64,000 bases of DNA from VXPQ01 sp965223485. GTDB taxonomy: Bacteria > Bacteroidota > Rhodothermia > Rhodothermales > VXPQ01. The translations under genes were made by a program, and so were the position numbers. Under the pieces are notes generated by a model. The model saw only the letters and a program-made list of their open reading frames with translations. It was not told the origin of the DNA and did not search any database. The stretch lies in assembly GCA_965223485.1 (NCBI GenBank), contig OZ244993.1:1364001-1428000 (forward strand), given 5' to 3'. Positions 26,992-36,299 of the stretch are shown piece by piece; within the stretch, counting starts at the first letter, position 1; each line of letters opens with the position of its first letter.

Positions 26992-27132
26992 TCATCTCCC
27001 GCCGCCGTTGTCAAGCGGCTCGACCTCAACGATCAATCCCTGCTCATCGTGGCAGCGTAGAAAGTCCCAGTGGATAATATCCGAGACAGCTTTGCTCACC
27101 GAGCACTTGCGTTCTTCACCACACCCAGCCAT
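26992..27132 (-). CDS. Small ORF or gene fragment between vsr and the methyltransferase
   Basis: 46-residue minus-strand frame starting MAGCGEERKCSVSKAVSDII and containing HWDFLRCHDEQGLIVEVEPL. The composition is protein-like, unlike shadow frames nearby, but no family is recognised and two stop codons sit directly upstream. It may be the tail of a lost gene. Apart from this the 26832-27209 spacer shows nothing. Confidence 0.25.
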   Translation of the reverse strand: MAGCGEERKCSVSKAVSDIIHWDFLRCHDEQGLIVEVEPLDNGGGR

Positions 27133-27209
27133 CTGCAATTCATGCGCTCACTATCGAATCGGGCCTGGGGCGCATATGACAAAATATTGATTGGTATTCG
27201 GGGCATCAG

Positions 27210-28265
27210 ATGACCTTGGTCGTTTACGATTTCTTTTCGGGGTGTGGCGGAACCAGCCGGGGCTTTCAGAATGCCGGGCTAACACCCGTGTTCGCACTGG
27301 ATTTCGATGAAGATGCCGCAAGTACGTATAGGAGCAACTTTCCGGATGTGTCGTTTAGCACATCCGACATCACGCGCTTCGACACATCTGAACTCGACGA
27401 ACTTATCTTCGATAGCGGAACGCGGCCTACATTGTTCTGCGGATGTGCTCCATGCCAGCCGTTTACGAAACAGAACACGACAAGACCTGACAGCAAGAGA
27501 GACGGCAGAAGGTACTTGTTGTCAAAGTTCGGCGAATTGGTTGAGAAGTATCTTCCTGATTACGTCTTTGTGGAGAATGTCCCCGGCATGCAGCGCGTCT
27601 ATGGAAACAGTACGCTTATGCGTTTCAAGAAACGTCTTGAGGCGTTGGGGTATTACACGACTATCGGAATAGTCGAATCTCAGAAATACGGTGTGCCACA
27701 GCGGCGTCGCAGATTGGTGCTGCTGGCATCCAGACATGCACCGATCAGCATGCCCGTCCCGACACACGGTCCGGGACTTGGGATATCGTACAGCACAGTG
27801 CGCGAGTGGATAGCTCACCTCCCCCCAATTGCAGCCGGCGCAACTCATCCGAGCGTACCAAACCACAGAGCGGCAAATCTTTCGCTGCTAAATCTGAAGC
27901 GAATTAAAGCGACGCCTCCGGAAGGCTCTCGTGCTGACTGGCCGAAAGAATTGCGACTTTCTTGTCACACTAGGGCCGGATACACTGGTCACACTGATGT
28001 CTATGGCCGAATGAAGTGGGACGGGCCAGCCACTGGCCTGACGACGAGATGCATCAGCTTGTCAAATGGGCGATATGGGCATCCGGAACAAGACAGAGCT
28101 ATCAGCGTCCGGGAGGCGGCTATACTTCAAACCTTTCCCGATGATTTCACATTCATTGGAACAATGAATTCCCAGGCTCGCCAGATTGGGAATGCTGTGC
28201 CGGTATTACTGGCTGAAGTCTTCGGTCGGCACATTGCCGAACACGCCAGACACTATATGGATTAG
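27210..28265 (+). CDS. DNA (cytosine-5-)-methyltransferase
   Basis: 351 residues with the ten-motif C5 order: motif I VYDFFSGCGGTSRGFQNAG, catalytic motif IV CAPCQPFTKQN (~residue 80-91), motif VI FVENVPGM (~120), motif VIII QRRRRLVLLAS, and motif X QIGNAVPVLLAEV at the end. All catalytic residues are present. The recognition domain between VIII and IX is short (~100 residues), giving a specific but unpredictable target. Three bases separate its stop from the GHKL-protein start, so the genes are co-transcribed; vsr lies upstream in the same direction. Confidence 0.95.
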   Translation: MTLVVYDFFSGCGGTSRGFQNAGLTPVFALDFDEDAASTYRSNFPDVSFSTSDITRFDTSELDELIFDSGTRPTLFCGCAPCQPFTKQNTTRPDSKRDGRRYLLSKFGELVEKYLPDYVFVENVPGMQRVYGNSTLMRFKKRLEALGYYTTIGIVESQKYGVPQRRRRLVLLASRHAPISMPVPTHGPGLGISYSTVREWIAHLPPIAAGATHPSVPNHRAANLSLLNLKRIKATPPEGSRADWPKELRLSCHTRAGYTGHTDVYGRMKWDGPATGLTTRCISLSNGRYGHPEQDRAISVREAAILQTFPDDFTFIGTMNSQARQIGNAVPVLLAEVFGRHIAEHARHYMD

Positions 28266-28268
28266 GGA

Positions 28269-31238
28269 ATGGCGAGGTTCAAGACAAGAGCAAGAACTGT
28301 AGACATGCTGGGGCGCCAGCAGATCGCCAACGTGTCCACGGCGATCAGCGAGCTATTCAAGAACGCGCACGATGCCTATGCGGATCGCGCCGAGGTCGAT
28401 TACTTCCGATCCGACAGTCTGCTTGTGGTTCGCGACAATGGCGTAGGCATGACGCCCGAGGAATTCGAGAGTCGGTGGCTCGTGCTCGGAACTGAAAGCA
28501 AGTATGCACCTCATGGAAAAAAAGTCGAAGCTTATCGCCCGAAGGGTAAACCCGAGCGGGCAATCATGGGCGAAAAGGGTATTGGTCGTCTGGCGATCGC
28601 GCTGCTTGGCCGTCAAGTTCTCGTCCTGACCCGCGCAGAGCGGAACGGGAATCTGCATGAACTCTTGATGTGCTTCATACATTGGGGGCTATTTGAGATA
28701 TCGGGCATTAACCTGGACGAAATAGAGGTGCCGATCAAGTTCGTCCCGGGGGGGAGATTGCCGAACGTGGACGAGGTTGATGGTCTACTCGCAGAAATGA
28801 GAGCGAATATCGAGAAATTGGCGAAAAAGTACGGAAGAGAGGCATTCCAGAGGATATTGAGCGATATAGATAATATTCAGATCGACCCTCAAGATATAGA
28901 CGAGTTTATCGGTGGACTGAGTTTGCGGGACAACGGTTGCGGTACGCACTTCTTCGTTTTTCCTGCGGACGAGGGGATAGCCCATGAAATAGAGCGTGAG
29001 CGGACACAGGGCGAGAAAGTTTTTTCCAAGTTTCTTTTAGGGTTTTCCAATTCCGTATTCAGAGACAAGCCCCCGCCGCCATTGGAGACAGCTTTCCGGT
29101 ACTGGCCAACGGATGCTTCTGGAGATGATCTCATCGGCCAAGGCGAATTCTTTACCCGCGAGGAACTGGAGTCCGCCGATCACAGAATCAGCGGTAGGTT
29201 TGACGAGTTTGGTCAGTTTCGTGGCACGGTGAGGATCTATGAAGAGGAGATCGACAACCATGTCATTCCTTGGAGTAACGGAGGAGGGTGCCCCACAAAC
29301 TGTGGTCCGTTTGAGATCGAATTCGGGTACGTCCCTGGAGCACAGCGCGAGAGTCGTCTTCCCCCGGATGAATGGAGGCGTATCGCAGCCAAGCTGAATA
29401 ACATCGGCGGCCTCTACGTTTACAGAGATCGCATACGCATTCTTCCATATGGCAACTCCGATGTTGACTGGCTCAATATCGAGCAAAGGCGCACAAAGGG
29501 TGCGGCTCATTACTTCTTTTCCTACCGCAGGGTGTTTGGAGCCGTTAAGTTGTCCAGGGAACACAATGGACAATTAAGGGAGAAGGCTGGCCGAGAAGGC
29601 TTTCAGCAAGACAAAGCTTATCGTCAGTTGAAAGATATCTTGGAGAACCTTTTCCTACAGCTTGCTGCGGACTTTTTTCGTGAAACCGGAGATTATTCCG
29701 AAATCTATACCTATCGACGTGCCGAGATTGCACGACTCGAGTTGGCGCGTCGGCGACGTGAAAAACAAGTTTCTACAAAGCGAAAGAAACTCGCCGCTTC
29801 ACTGGAAAGCTTCTTCGAGCGCGTGGGAAAGGGCCTGCCGGGGACTGAACTTTCCACGCTGAGGGATATGGTCAAGCAACGCATGGATGCTGCGGCGAAG
29901 ATGAAGAACCCTGACGATGCATCAACAGCATTGCTTGATGCAGAAAAGGAAGCCAACCGAAGGTTATTCGATATCCGAGAGAGCTACCGGGTCGTAAAGC
30001 CCCGTGGTGTAGGCCTATCTCGGAAGCTTCAGTCCGACTGGAACGCATATTTGGCGGAGGTCGAGCGTCTGGAAAAGGAATATTTTGTTCCGTTTAGCCA
30101 TGAGGTTGCGCAAACCTTGGGTGCTGTGGCGAAAGAAGCGAAACTATATGTGGATCAAAGAAGGCGCCTCGGCGAATTGATTAAGCAGCAGGCAGAGAAC
30201 GAGAGGAAGCTGGTTTCTCAAGAAGCCGGCCAGTTGAGATACTCTGCCAACGATGCTCGAACGACCGCACTGAAGTTTGCCCGTGACGCCATACGCGAAT
30301 TGCAGGAAACGGTTTCCGATGTTGAGATGGAGTTTGCACACAAGGATTTGGCTGGATTATCCGAAGAAGATATTGAGCATCTCCGCTACGCCTTCGAAAA
30401 TCGAATCGAGTCAGTCGGCCACAAGAACACAGAAACACTGAGTAAAGTTCGGGACATGCTTACAGCGATTTCGGCCAATCTTGAACAGGGTCCGGATATC
30501 GCCGAGTCAGATATTGTTGAAGCCATGGATCAGGAGCTGCAAGAGCTCCGTGAGCAGACAGATGCAGATGCCGAATTAGTGCAACTTGGTCTAGCCGTAG
30601 CTGTTATCAATCACGAGTTTGAAGCGGCCATTAAGGGCGTTCGGCGCTCTTTGCGAGAGTTGCGCCCATGGGCCAGTTCCAACCAAGAACTTGCTCTGCT
30701 GTATCAGAAGATCAGAAACAACTTCGACCATTTGGACGGCCATTTGAACCTGTTTACGCCGCTTCAACGGCGACTGTATCGAAAAGCGATCCCGATCAAA
30801 GGATCGGACATCAACCATTATGTGCGAACGCTGTTTGAAGTTCGGTTAAAGAGACATCACATCGATATGACGGTAACCGGCGTGTTTCTGAAGGCTGGAA
30901 TCGTTGGTTTTCCGTCTACCGTCTACCCGGTGTTTGTAAACATCCTGGATAATGCAATTTTCTGGCTTAAAGATATAAAGAATGGAAAGTCCATTACGCT
31001 TGATGCAGAAAACGGGGCGTTTTTGATATCAAACAATGGACCAGCAATTCCCAGGCGTGACTACGAAGCGATATTCGAACAGGGATTTACCCGAAAACCT
31101 GGTGGACGCGGCCTTGGTCTCTTTATTTCCAGAAAGGCGTTGCAGAAGGAGGGAATGGATATCGAGGTAGTACCCAACGATCATAAGCATGGCGTAACCA
31201 TTAAGATAAAGTGGGCAGAACATGACAAAGTTTCCTAA
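28269..31238 (+). CDS. MORC/MutL-like GHKL ATPase fused to a histidine-kinase module
   Basis: 989 residues. The N-terminal GHKL ATPase has N-box ISELFKNAHDAYAD (~26-39), G1 VVRDNGVGMT (~52-61) and G2 MGEKGIGRLAIALLG (~99-113), as in MORC/MutL-like proteins reported in restriction-modification contexts. About 200 residues of long helix follow (REKQVSTKRKKLAASLESFF). From ~770 there is a histidine-kinase-like module: H-box-like AVINHEFEAAIKG (~776-788), N-box VNILDNAIFWLKD (~888-900), G1 variant FLISNNGPAIP (~918-928) and GGRGLGLFISRKAL. The G1 Asp of ordinary kinases (DNGPGIP) is Asn here, so ATP use by this half is uncertain. The stop overlaps the receiver gene by 17 bp. Likely couples DNA sensing to signalling in the Vsr-methyltransferase system. 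Confidence 0.82.
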   Translation: MARFKTRARTVDMLGRQQIANVSTAISELFKNAHDAYADRAEVDYFRSDSLLVVRDNGVGMTPEEFESRWLVLGTESKYAPHGKKVEAYRPKGKPERAIMGEKGIGRLAIALLGRQVLVLTRAERNGNLHELLMCFIHWGLFEISGINLDEIEVPIKFVPGGRLPNVDEVDGLLAEMRANIEKLAKKYGREAFQRILSDIDNIQIDPQDIDEFIGGLSLRDNGCGTHFFVFPADEGIAHEIERERTQGEKVFSKFLLGFSNSVFRDKPPPPLETAFRYWPTDASGDDLIGQGEFFTREELESADHRISGRFDEFGQFRGTVRIYEEEIDNHVIPWSNGGGCPTNCGPFEIEFGYVPGAQRESRLPPDEWRRIAAKLNNIGGLYVYRDRIRILPYGNSDVDWLNIEQRRTKGAAHYFFSYRRVFGAVKLSREHNGQLREKAGREGFQQDKAYRQLKDILENLFLQLAADFFRETGDYSEIYTYRRAEIARLELARRRREKQVSTKRKKLAASLESFFERVGKGLPGTELSTLRDMVKQRMDAAAKMKNPDDASTALLDAEKEANRRLFDIRESYRVVKPRGVGLSRKLQSDWNAYLAEVERLEKEYFVPFSHEVAQTLGAVAKEAKLYVDQRRRLGELIKQQAENERKLVSQEAGQLRYSANDARTTALKFARDAIRELQETVSDVEMEFAHKDLAGLSEEDIEHLRYAFENRIESVGHKNTETLSKVRDMLTAISANLEQGPDIAESDIVEAMDQELQELREQTDADAELVQLGLAVAVINHEFEAAIKGVRRSLRELRPWASSNQELALLYQKIRNNFDHLDGHLNLFTPLQRRLYRKAIPIKGSDINHYVRTLFEVRLKRHHIDMTVTGVFLKAGIVGFPSTVYPVFVNILDNAIFWLKDIKNGKSITLDAENGAFLISNNGPAIPRRDYEAIFEQGFTRKPGGRGLGLFISRKALQKEGMDIEVVPNDHKHGVTIKIKWAEHDKVS

Positions 31239-32216
31239 GACTGTAAAGGAGTATTCGGAGTACGCAGCGGAAAAATTTTTACAGACTGCTGTATTTGTGG
31301 ATGACAAGATATATGATCAGAGAGATGGATCAGTTATTGCATCGGAGGGTTCTATTTCGGCAAGTCAGCGAAAATCGGTGACAAAGACAGCAGCAAATGC
31401 AAGCGAAGGTGTCCAAGAATCGATGATTGATAATCAGTTGGATGATGATCAGCCGGATGGATATTCCCCGTATGATATTGTTACCAGCTTTGCAAAAAAG
31501 CAGATTATTTGCTCCCTGTATCAACCGACAAGTGAAATGAAAACATTACAGGAATCGGATATTTTCAAGTTATGTCTTGCCGCAGATATCGTGATTGTCG
31601 ATTGGGATATATATGACGATGAAGGTGATATGGCGAAAAAATTGATTTACAGGTTGATTGAGCAAGCAGCTTGTGAGGTGCCAGGGCAGCTACGTTTGAT
31701 CTTGGTGTACACGAAAGAACAAGCGCTTTCTGGCATCGCCTCTAATCTTTATGGTGAGGCGAAACGGGCTGATGATTTATTGAAACCGGTGCAGAAAAAA
31801 GGTGAATTTGCATTCCATACAAAAAATAGTCGTGTCTCCATTCTCGGCAAGACACATTTTGGAAAGCTGATGCCAGGTTCATATCCTGTCGTAGAGGCAA
31901 AGAACCTTGCAAACGTTGCCGTGCGGGAGTTCGCGAAGCTTGCAAGCGGTCTCCTTCAAGCTACAACTCTGCTCGGCTTGGCGGAGATCAAAAAAAACAG
32001 TCGAAAGATCCTGTCAAAATTCAATGCGGAGCTTGATCCGGCTTTTCTTATGCATCGTGCCATGTGTTTGCCGGAAGAAGATGCCTCTTCTCATATTGTT
32101 CCGCTTTTGGTTTCCGAAATTGAATCGGTACTGGCAGACGCATTGTCGGAGCCGGAGCCATTGATATCGGAATCCATGATTAGAGACTGGTGCCAACACG
32201 TTTGGAAGCCTGGAGA
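31222..32216 (+). pseudogene. Receiver-domain defence protein, 5' part (disrupted by the IS1595 element)
   Basis: First 331 codons of a gene that restarts at 38482. Receiver-like features: acidic pair in TAVFVDDKIYD (~21-31), phospho-acceptor Asp in VIVDWDIYDDEGD (~124-136) and LILVYTKEQ (~158-166, conserved Lys). A charged insert of ~60 residues splits the receiver fold after the first strand. The open frame runs 100 bp into the transposable element and stops at 32316, so the product would end in 33 foreign residues. It overlaps the GHKL/kinase gene, the natural partner. Joined to 38482-39181 it gives a 564-residue protein. Confidence 0.8.
32209..32216 (+). repeat. Target-site duplication, left copy (CCTGGAGA)
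   Basis: CCTGGAGA directly before the left inverted repeat is repeated exactly at 38474-38481 after the right one. Eight bases is the duplication length typical of IS1595-family elements. Confidence 0.9.
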
Positions 32217-32241
32217 GGGACTTATATACAATACTACACAA
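32217..32241 (+). repeat. Left terminal inverted repeat of the IS1595-family element
   Basis: 25 bp beginning GGGACTTATATACAATACTA; exact reverse complement of 38449-38473. Confidence 0.93.
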
Positions 32242-32263
32242 GCCCCGATTTCCACAAGAACTT

Positions 32264-32644
32264 TTAATTCAAACGCACAAGTTGAACGCCATTTAGTATT
32301 ACCCCGTATCTTTTAGGATTAGGATGTTCTATCGTTCCAATTTTTTTTACATTAGGTCCGGGATGTATTTTTGAGATCCATGTTTCTTCACGACCATCTA
32401 TTTGAAACTTAAATGTCCAGTGATAATCAGTATAAGATCCGAATGATACCTCGAATGATAATTCCTCAAAATATTTTTTCTCTACAGATTCTAATGCTAT
32501 CGTATCACACATCATATGTCCGCCTTTAACAGTTTTATGTATCCCGGAAGCATACGATAGGTTTTCAAAATCAGCAGCCAGTATGTTAACGCTTCCCATG
32601 CGTTCTTTACAATAGGAAGCGAAAGTTATATGAAGATTATTCAT
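32264..32644 (-). CDS. Hypothetical protein, element passenger
   Basis: 126 residues from the ATG at 32644 (MNNLHITFASYCKERMGSVN). Mixed alpha/beta composition with many aromatic residues (YFEELSFEVSFGSYTDYHWT); no signal peptide, membrane segment or known motif. The longer open frame upstream would overlap the next gene, so the internal ATG is preferred. Terminal gene of the element, only 22 bp from the left inverted repeat. Confidence 0.55.
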   Translation of the reverse strand: MNNLHITFASYCKERMGSVNILAADFENLSYASGIHKTVKGGHMMCDTIALESVEKKYFEELSFEVSFGSYTDYHWTFKFQIDGREETWISKIHPGPNVKKIGTIEHPNPKRYGVILNGVQLVRLN

Positions 32645-32666
32645 GGCTACTACCTCAAGGTTTAGG

Positions 32667-32975
32667 TTAGGACATAGACGCTGGATCCGGATTTTGTGAA
32701 GTCTCTGGGACAGACCCGGTAAGGCGGCCTTCCTCAATCATCGTTTTGAAATGCCCACGCAACCCCGCTTGGCAAAAATTGTAAAGCGCCTGCCAGTGGC
32801 CAATGGCCTCTGTTAAGGCTACATCGGGAAATCCGGTATCTGGTCGCTGGAGTAGTTCACGCCGTAGATTGCGTATTTCGCTCTTTGCGGTGGCTGATTC
32901 TTTCAGGAGATAGGCGATGGCTTTAGCCTCCTCTGGGGTTGGAGACATTTTGGCGTTTTTCAGATTCTCAAGCAT
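32667..32975 (-). CDS. Hypothetical small helical protein, element passenger
   Basis: 102 residues, soluble, mainly helical (TPEEAKAIAYLLKESATAKS), with a predicted amphipathic coil over about residues 12-45. An internal ATG at codon 10 (MSPTPEE) is equally plausible. Probably co-transcribed with the gene 22 bp downstream. No recognised family. Confidence 0.5.
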   Translation of the reverse strand: MLENLKNAKMSPTPEEAKAIAYLLKESATAKSEIRNLRRELLQRPDTGFPDVALTEAIGHWQALYNFCQAGLRGHFKTMIEEGRLTGSVPETSQNPDPASMS

Positions 32976-33220
32976 TGTCTTGCTGGTCGTGGTTGGTGGA
33001 ACAGAACCCCAAATATAAGGCAGAAATCCGATCCCGTCAACAATTAGTTATAATTCCCATTTGAAAGATCAAGTCGTTCTTGAAATATTCATATTTATAA
33101 ATACTCTTAAGTTTTACTAAGTATACAGGAATAATTATGTTACAAATAGTTTTAGCCACCGTAATTGTGATCATAGTTATCGCATTATTGTCGATGACAT
33201 TTTAGGAAGTTGAAATATAC
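32976..33220. other. AT-rich spacer, contains one tiny hydrophobic ORF
   Basis: No ordinary gene. A 22-codon hydrophobic frame (33137-33205) is listed separately. Confidence 0.5.
33137..33205 (+). CDS. 22-residue hydrophobic peptide, candidate small membrane toxin
   Basis: MLQIVLATVIVIIVIALLSM followed by TF: a single membrane-spanning peptide, similar in size and make-up to type I toxin peptides. It lies alone in an AT-rich spacer of the transposon with no clear ribosome-binding site. It is short enough to arise by chance in AT-rich DNA. Confidence 0.25.
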   Translation: MLQIVLATVIVIIVIALLSMTF

Positions 33221-33652
33221 CTATGTATCGGAAGTTGTATTCTTATTTCCACGGCTTCCGAACCAGTAACTTACTATTGAAGTAACCAATGTAGAGAATG
33301 AAGCAAAAACAACTAATATGGTTTCTTTGTTCGCACTCACAATGTTAGTAATGGTCGCACTGCCATCGGAATTTATGACAGTTTCTTCTCCGAACATCAA
33401 CCACATAATTAAAAAGACCGAAAAGACAATATACGCCATCAGTAGAATATAAGTTACCCGTGGACGGACAAGCGACTTCTTAAGGTTTCTATACTCTTCA
33501 ACTGTCATTGGTTGCGATTTACTCCACGGCCACAACCCCACTTTTGCCTCTATCTTACTGGATTGATCTGTCTCGCTGGATTTTTCTGTAGCATTTTCAT
33601 CCGGGCTTTCATCTGGATTAGAATTTCCTTCCTGCTGTGGATTATCTGTCAT
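33221..33652 (-). CDS. Small membrane protein with two transmembrane segments
   Basis: 143 residues. The first ~50 are polar and acidic (DESPDENATEKSSETDQSSK), then membrane segments at ~70-90 (YILLMAYIVFSVFLIMWLMF) and ~112-130 (TILVVFASFSTLVTSIVSYW), and a short cytoplasmic tail. The layout is holin-like, but a phage context is absent. Passenger gene, leftward, 66 bp after the PEGA lipoprotein gene. Confidence 0.6.
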   Translation of the reverse strand: MTDNPQQEGNSNPDESPDENATEKSSETDQSSKIEAKVGLWPWSKSQPMTVEEYRNLKKSLVRPRVTYILLMAYIVFSVFLIMWLMFGEETVINSDGSATITNIVSANKETILVVFASFSTLVTSIVSYWFGSRGNKNTTSDT

Positions 33653-33718
33653 TTTACTTTCCTCCTTTATCTTTGGTTGTGTTCCACGTTTGCTCCCCGC
33701 CCTATTAGTCTTTCTCCG

Positions 33719-34084
33719 TTATTCTTCGGGCAACTGAACCGAGCAAGCGTCTTGCTGCAAGGTTTTCCAGTCCCCTGTAGCAGCGTCTACTATTACAGGC
33801 ACTAATCCGCCTAATATATCCAATACTATGATTCCGCCGTTTACTTTGGCGTTCAGTTCGCATGATACCGTTTTGTATCCTTCTTTCGCAAACTGAATCA
33901 CGTGGCTTTCCCTGTTACTCAATTCAAGCGTCATGGGAGTAACCCCCCGTGAGGTGCCGTCTACGGTTACTTCGGCAGCGACGGGATTGCTGTGAAGAGG
34001 TATTGCCTTTGTGTCTGGTGTAAATAGCGTGCCGCACCCTGACAGAATCGCAAAGAGCGGGAGAGCGAATACAACGTATTTCAT
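33719..34084 (-). CDS. PEGA-domain lipoprotein
   Basis: 121 residues with a lipoprotein signal (LPLFAILSGC, Cys ~17). The PEGA-like beta domain follows: IPLHSNPVAAEVTVDGTSRG, then VTPMTLEL and the FAKEGYKTV strand that names the fold class. C-terminal hydrophobic stretch GGIIVLDILGGLVPVIVDAA resembles bacterial lipoproteins that sit against the membrane. Envelope location is inferred. Passenger of the IS1595-family element. Confidence 0.7.
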   Translation of the reverse strand: MKYVVFALPLFAILSGCGTLFTPDTKAIPLHSNPVAAEVTVDGTSRGVTPMTLELSNRESHVIQFAKEGYKTVSCELNAKVNGGIIVLDILGGLVPVIVDAATGDWKTLQQDACSVQLPEE

Positions 34085-34825
34085 TTTGATTCCGGGTTGG
34101 TTAAGAGGAAGCCTCTACGTCTGGCTTGGGTTCCAGTCCGACGCACAAGATACGCAAGCCCCCCACACAAAAGCAAGAAGCCCTTCCGCCTCTGACAAAG
34201 CGGAAGGGCCTCCGCACGGACCGGCCCCGCAGGATAGCGCATTTGCGCAGTGCTTTCGCCTTGTACAGTAGAGAGGCGGGGCGGATCGAGGGGTAAATAT
34301 GCGGAAAGGCAGGCAAAGCCGCAAGGGGGCGTTCGGACTGGTGTGGTAGAGCGGCGCAATCAAATTATAAATAGGATAAAATGGCACCAGGGATGGAAAT
34401 AGGACAAGTACCGAGCTTATTATGAGGACCCGATACCTGCCCCTGGAGGGGTCCCTGGTGCTGTTATCCCTCGCCCTTACTCATAGATTATGGATATGGA
34501 TTCACTTTTCCAAACACAGTTTTTTCGATTATCAAAAACGGCTTTTACTCCTTAAGAAACCCCAAAAAATAACGGAAATACAAAAAATGTCTTGTAAGGT
34601 TTGCGCTATACGCCTTGTATCTTATATTAGTGGCGACACCAAAGCGCAGGTCGGACCGGTCGGGTCCCCTGCTGAATAAAATAGCCGATTCAAGGTTTGG
34701 GGTAGCTCCCCGATCCGGTGAACAGGCAGGACGATCACGTCTTAACTGCGCGATGGTGTCAAGGCCCGACACCTTTTGTCGAGCCTCCGAAGTCATCTTA
34801 ACATGCAGAAAAGCCCCGAAGACGT
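34085..34825. other. 740-bp non-coding stretch within the element
   Basis: No protein-like frame. It holds a strong hairpin (34181-34208) and a weaker one (GGTGTC...GACACC followed by TTTT, about 34754-34776). It separates the leftward and rightward gene sets of the transposon and so must contain divergent promoters. Confidence 0.5.
34181..34208 (-). terminator. Hairpin, probable rho-independent terminator on the minus strand
   Basis: Perfect 9-bp stem CCCTTCCGC / GCGGAAGGG with a 10-base loop; on the minus strand it is followed by CTTCTTGCTTTTG. No gene is seen directly upstream on that strand, so it could end a small RNA or shield the lipoprotein gene. Confidence 0.5.
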
Positions 34826-35197
34826 ATGCAAGAAGAAAAAATTGTTCACCAGCCCCCCGCCTTTGAAGAAGAGACACTATGGAACAAAATCAAATCAGTA
34901 ACCAAAAAAGTAGGTAAAGAAGTTCTTGTTCTCATTTTAACGCTTTTCTATTGCTTGAAAGATAAAGATACTCCTGCATGGGCAAAATCAGTTATTATAG
35001 GCGCGTTAATTTATTTCATCTCGCCTATTGATGCTATTCCCGACTTTCTTCCAGGTGGTTATGTTGACGACATAGCCGTGTTACTTGGAGCTTCGTCAAC
35101 GGTTGTTGTTCATATTAAACCAGAACATCGCGAACGTGCTAACGAATGGGTAGATAGCCTGTTTGGCTCAAAAGACGATTCGCAATCAACGGATTAA
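34826..35197 (+). CDS. YkvA-family (DUF1232) membrane protein
   Basis: 123 residues. The DUF1232 signature ALIYFISPIDAIPDFLPGGY (~66-85) with following VDDIAVL is clear; one to two membrane segments (VLVLILTLFYCLKD, SVIIGALIYFISP). Function of the family is unsettled. First of the rightward passenger genes, 41 bp before the lipoprotein gene. Confidence 0.85.
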   Translation: MQEEKIVHQPPAFEEETLWNKIKSVTKKVGKEVLVLILTLFYCLKDKDTPAWAKSVIIGALIYFISPIDAIPDFLPGGYVDDIAVLLGASSTVVVHIKPEHRERANEWVDSLFGSKDDSQSTD

Positions 35198-35238
35198 ATA
35201 CCCGACCATCCCCTAAAACCTAAACCTATCGAGACACT

Positions 35239-36105
35239 ATGAAACGCTTTTTCTTGCTCATTATCCTTCTCGCTTTTACATTCACTGGATGTAGCTATTA
35301 TGCTTCTTATAGATTCCAACAAGCATGTGAAAGCGGTTTAGTAGAAACCCTTCTTACAATGTTTCAGAATACCGAGGAGTACACAAACGCTTTACAACGG
35401 TTTTATCTTTCTCAAGAATCTCTTTTTATTGTAAAAGAGAGCGACAGGGAAATGCGATCTCTTGTATGGGAACAGTCTGAACAAGCGTATCGAGACGCTT
35501 TTGACACATCTTCTTATTTTGAAACGCGCTCAAGGGAACGACAGACTGCATTTGATGAAGCTGTTAAAACGGCAAGGCGAGATCCGTTAACGGCAGTTGA
35601 AAATTATTTTATTGCCTCAGATTTTGCCGAATTAAAAGCCCTTGCCGCAGGAGCAGAAAGCGCCATTGCTGCAAGAGATTCTGTAGAGGCTTTTTATGAG
35701 AAAAGCAGAGAGGCTGCCAGAAAAGCTCTTGAAGAGGCAGAAGAAGATGCAAAATTAGCATATATACTTTTAGTTGAAGCTGGGAATGTGGCACGTTCTA
35801 CTGTCAGTAATCCAGGTTATAACATAGGCAATTCTGGCTTTTGGGCTACTATGTATCAGGGTGCTCAAAGATCTTTAGGGGCTGCTGGAAATATGTCTCG
35901 TGCAGCTTCTGGTTTTAGATTCCATGTTGATAATAATTGCCTTATAGATGATGATGGATTTCCAGAGGATCAATGTATACAAGATCGTGAGTCCACCAGG
36001 GAAGAATATATAGCTGCTGTGGAGGAATATGAAGCCTCAAAATACTCGGAGTATAAAGGAGAACGTTATATATATACAGAAATTTTGGGCAATTTGTGTG
36101 ATTAG
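35239..36105 (+). CDS. Ala/Glu-rich lipoprotein, function unknown
   Basis: 288 residues with a lipobox LAFTFTGC (Cys ~18). The middle is long amphipathic helix (FYEKSREAARKALEEAEEDA) likely to form a coiled coil; a short Gly/Ser-rich stretch and an acidic Tyr-rich end follow. No family recognised. Followed 19 bp later by a strong terminator, so it ends a two-gene unit with YkvA. Confidence 0.65.
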   Translation: MKRFFLLIILLAFTFTGCSYYASYRFQQACESGLVETLLTMFQNTEEYTNALQRFYLSQESLFIVKESDREMRSLVWEQSEQAYRDAFDTSSYFETRSRERQTAFDEAVKTARRDPLTAVENYFIASDFAELKALAAGAESAIAARDSVEAFYEKSREAARKALEEAEEDAKLAYILLVEAGNVARSTVSNPGYNIGNSGFWATMYQGAQRSLGAAGNMSRAASGFRFHVDNNCLIDDDGFPEDQCIQDRESTREEYIAAVEEYEASKYSEYKGERYIYTEILGNLCD

Positions 36106-36123
36106 ATATTTTGAAAATATGAT

Positions 36124-36163
36124 AAGCTCCCGTTGCTTCATGGCAGCGGGAGCTTGATTTTTC
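36124..36163 (+). terminator. Rho-independent terminator after the lipoprotein gene
   Basis: Stem AAGCTCCCGTTGC (36124-36136) pairs with GCAGCGGGAGCTT (36143-36155) with one wobble, then GATTTTTC. Insulates the transposase gene from upstream transcription. Confidence 0.85.
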
Positions 36164-36299
36164 ATCTTTAACGGAACAAAATTCTTATTGTCGAGTTTCA
36201 ATGTTCAACGCAAAAATAAATTTCACAAAAAGCTTGACTTTCTCACATTTGTGTAGTATTCTTCCTGTAAGACAAACAAACACTCATACGGTTAAAATC

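Noticed and set aside
36201..36299. N-terminal extension of the transposase frame
   Set aside because: 33 codons unlike the family; the conserved start MSYKAPGKAF is at 36300.
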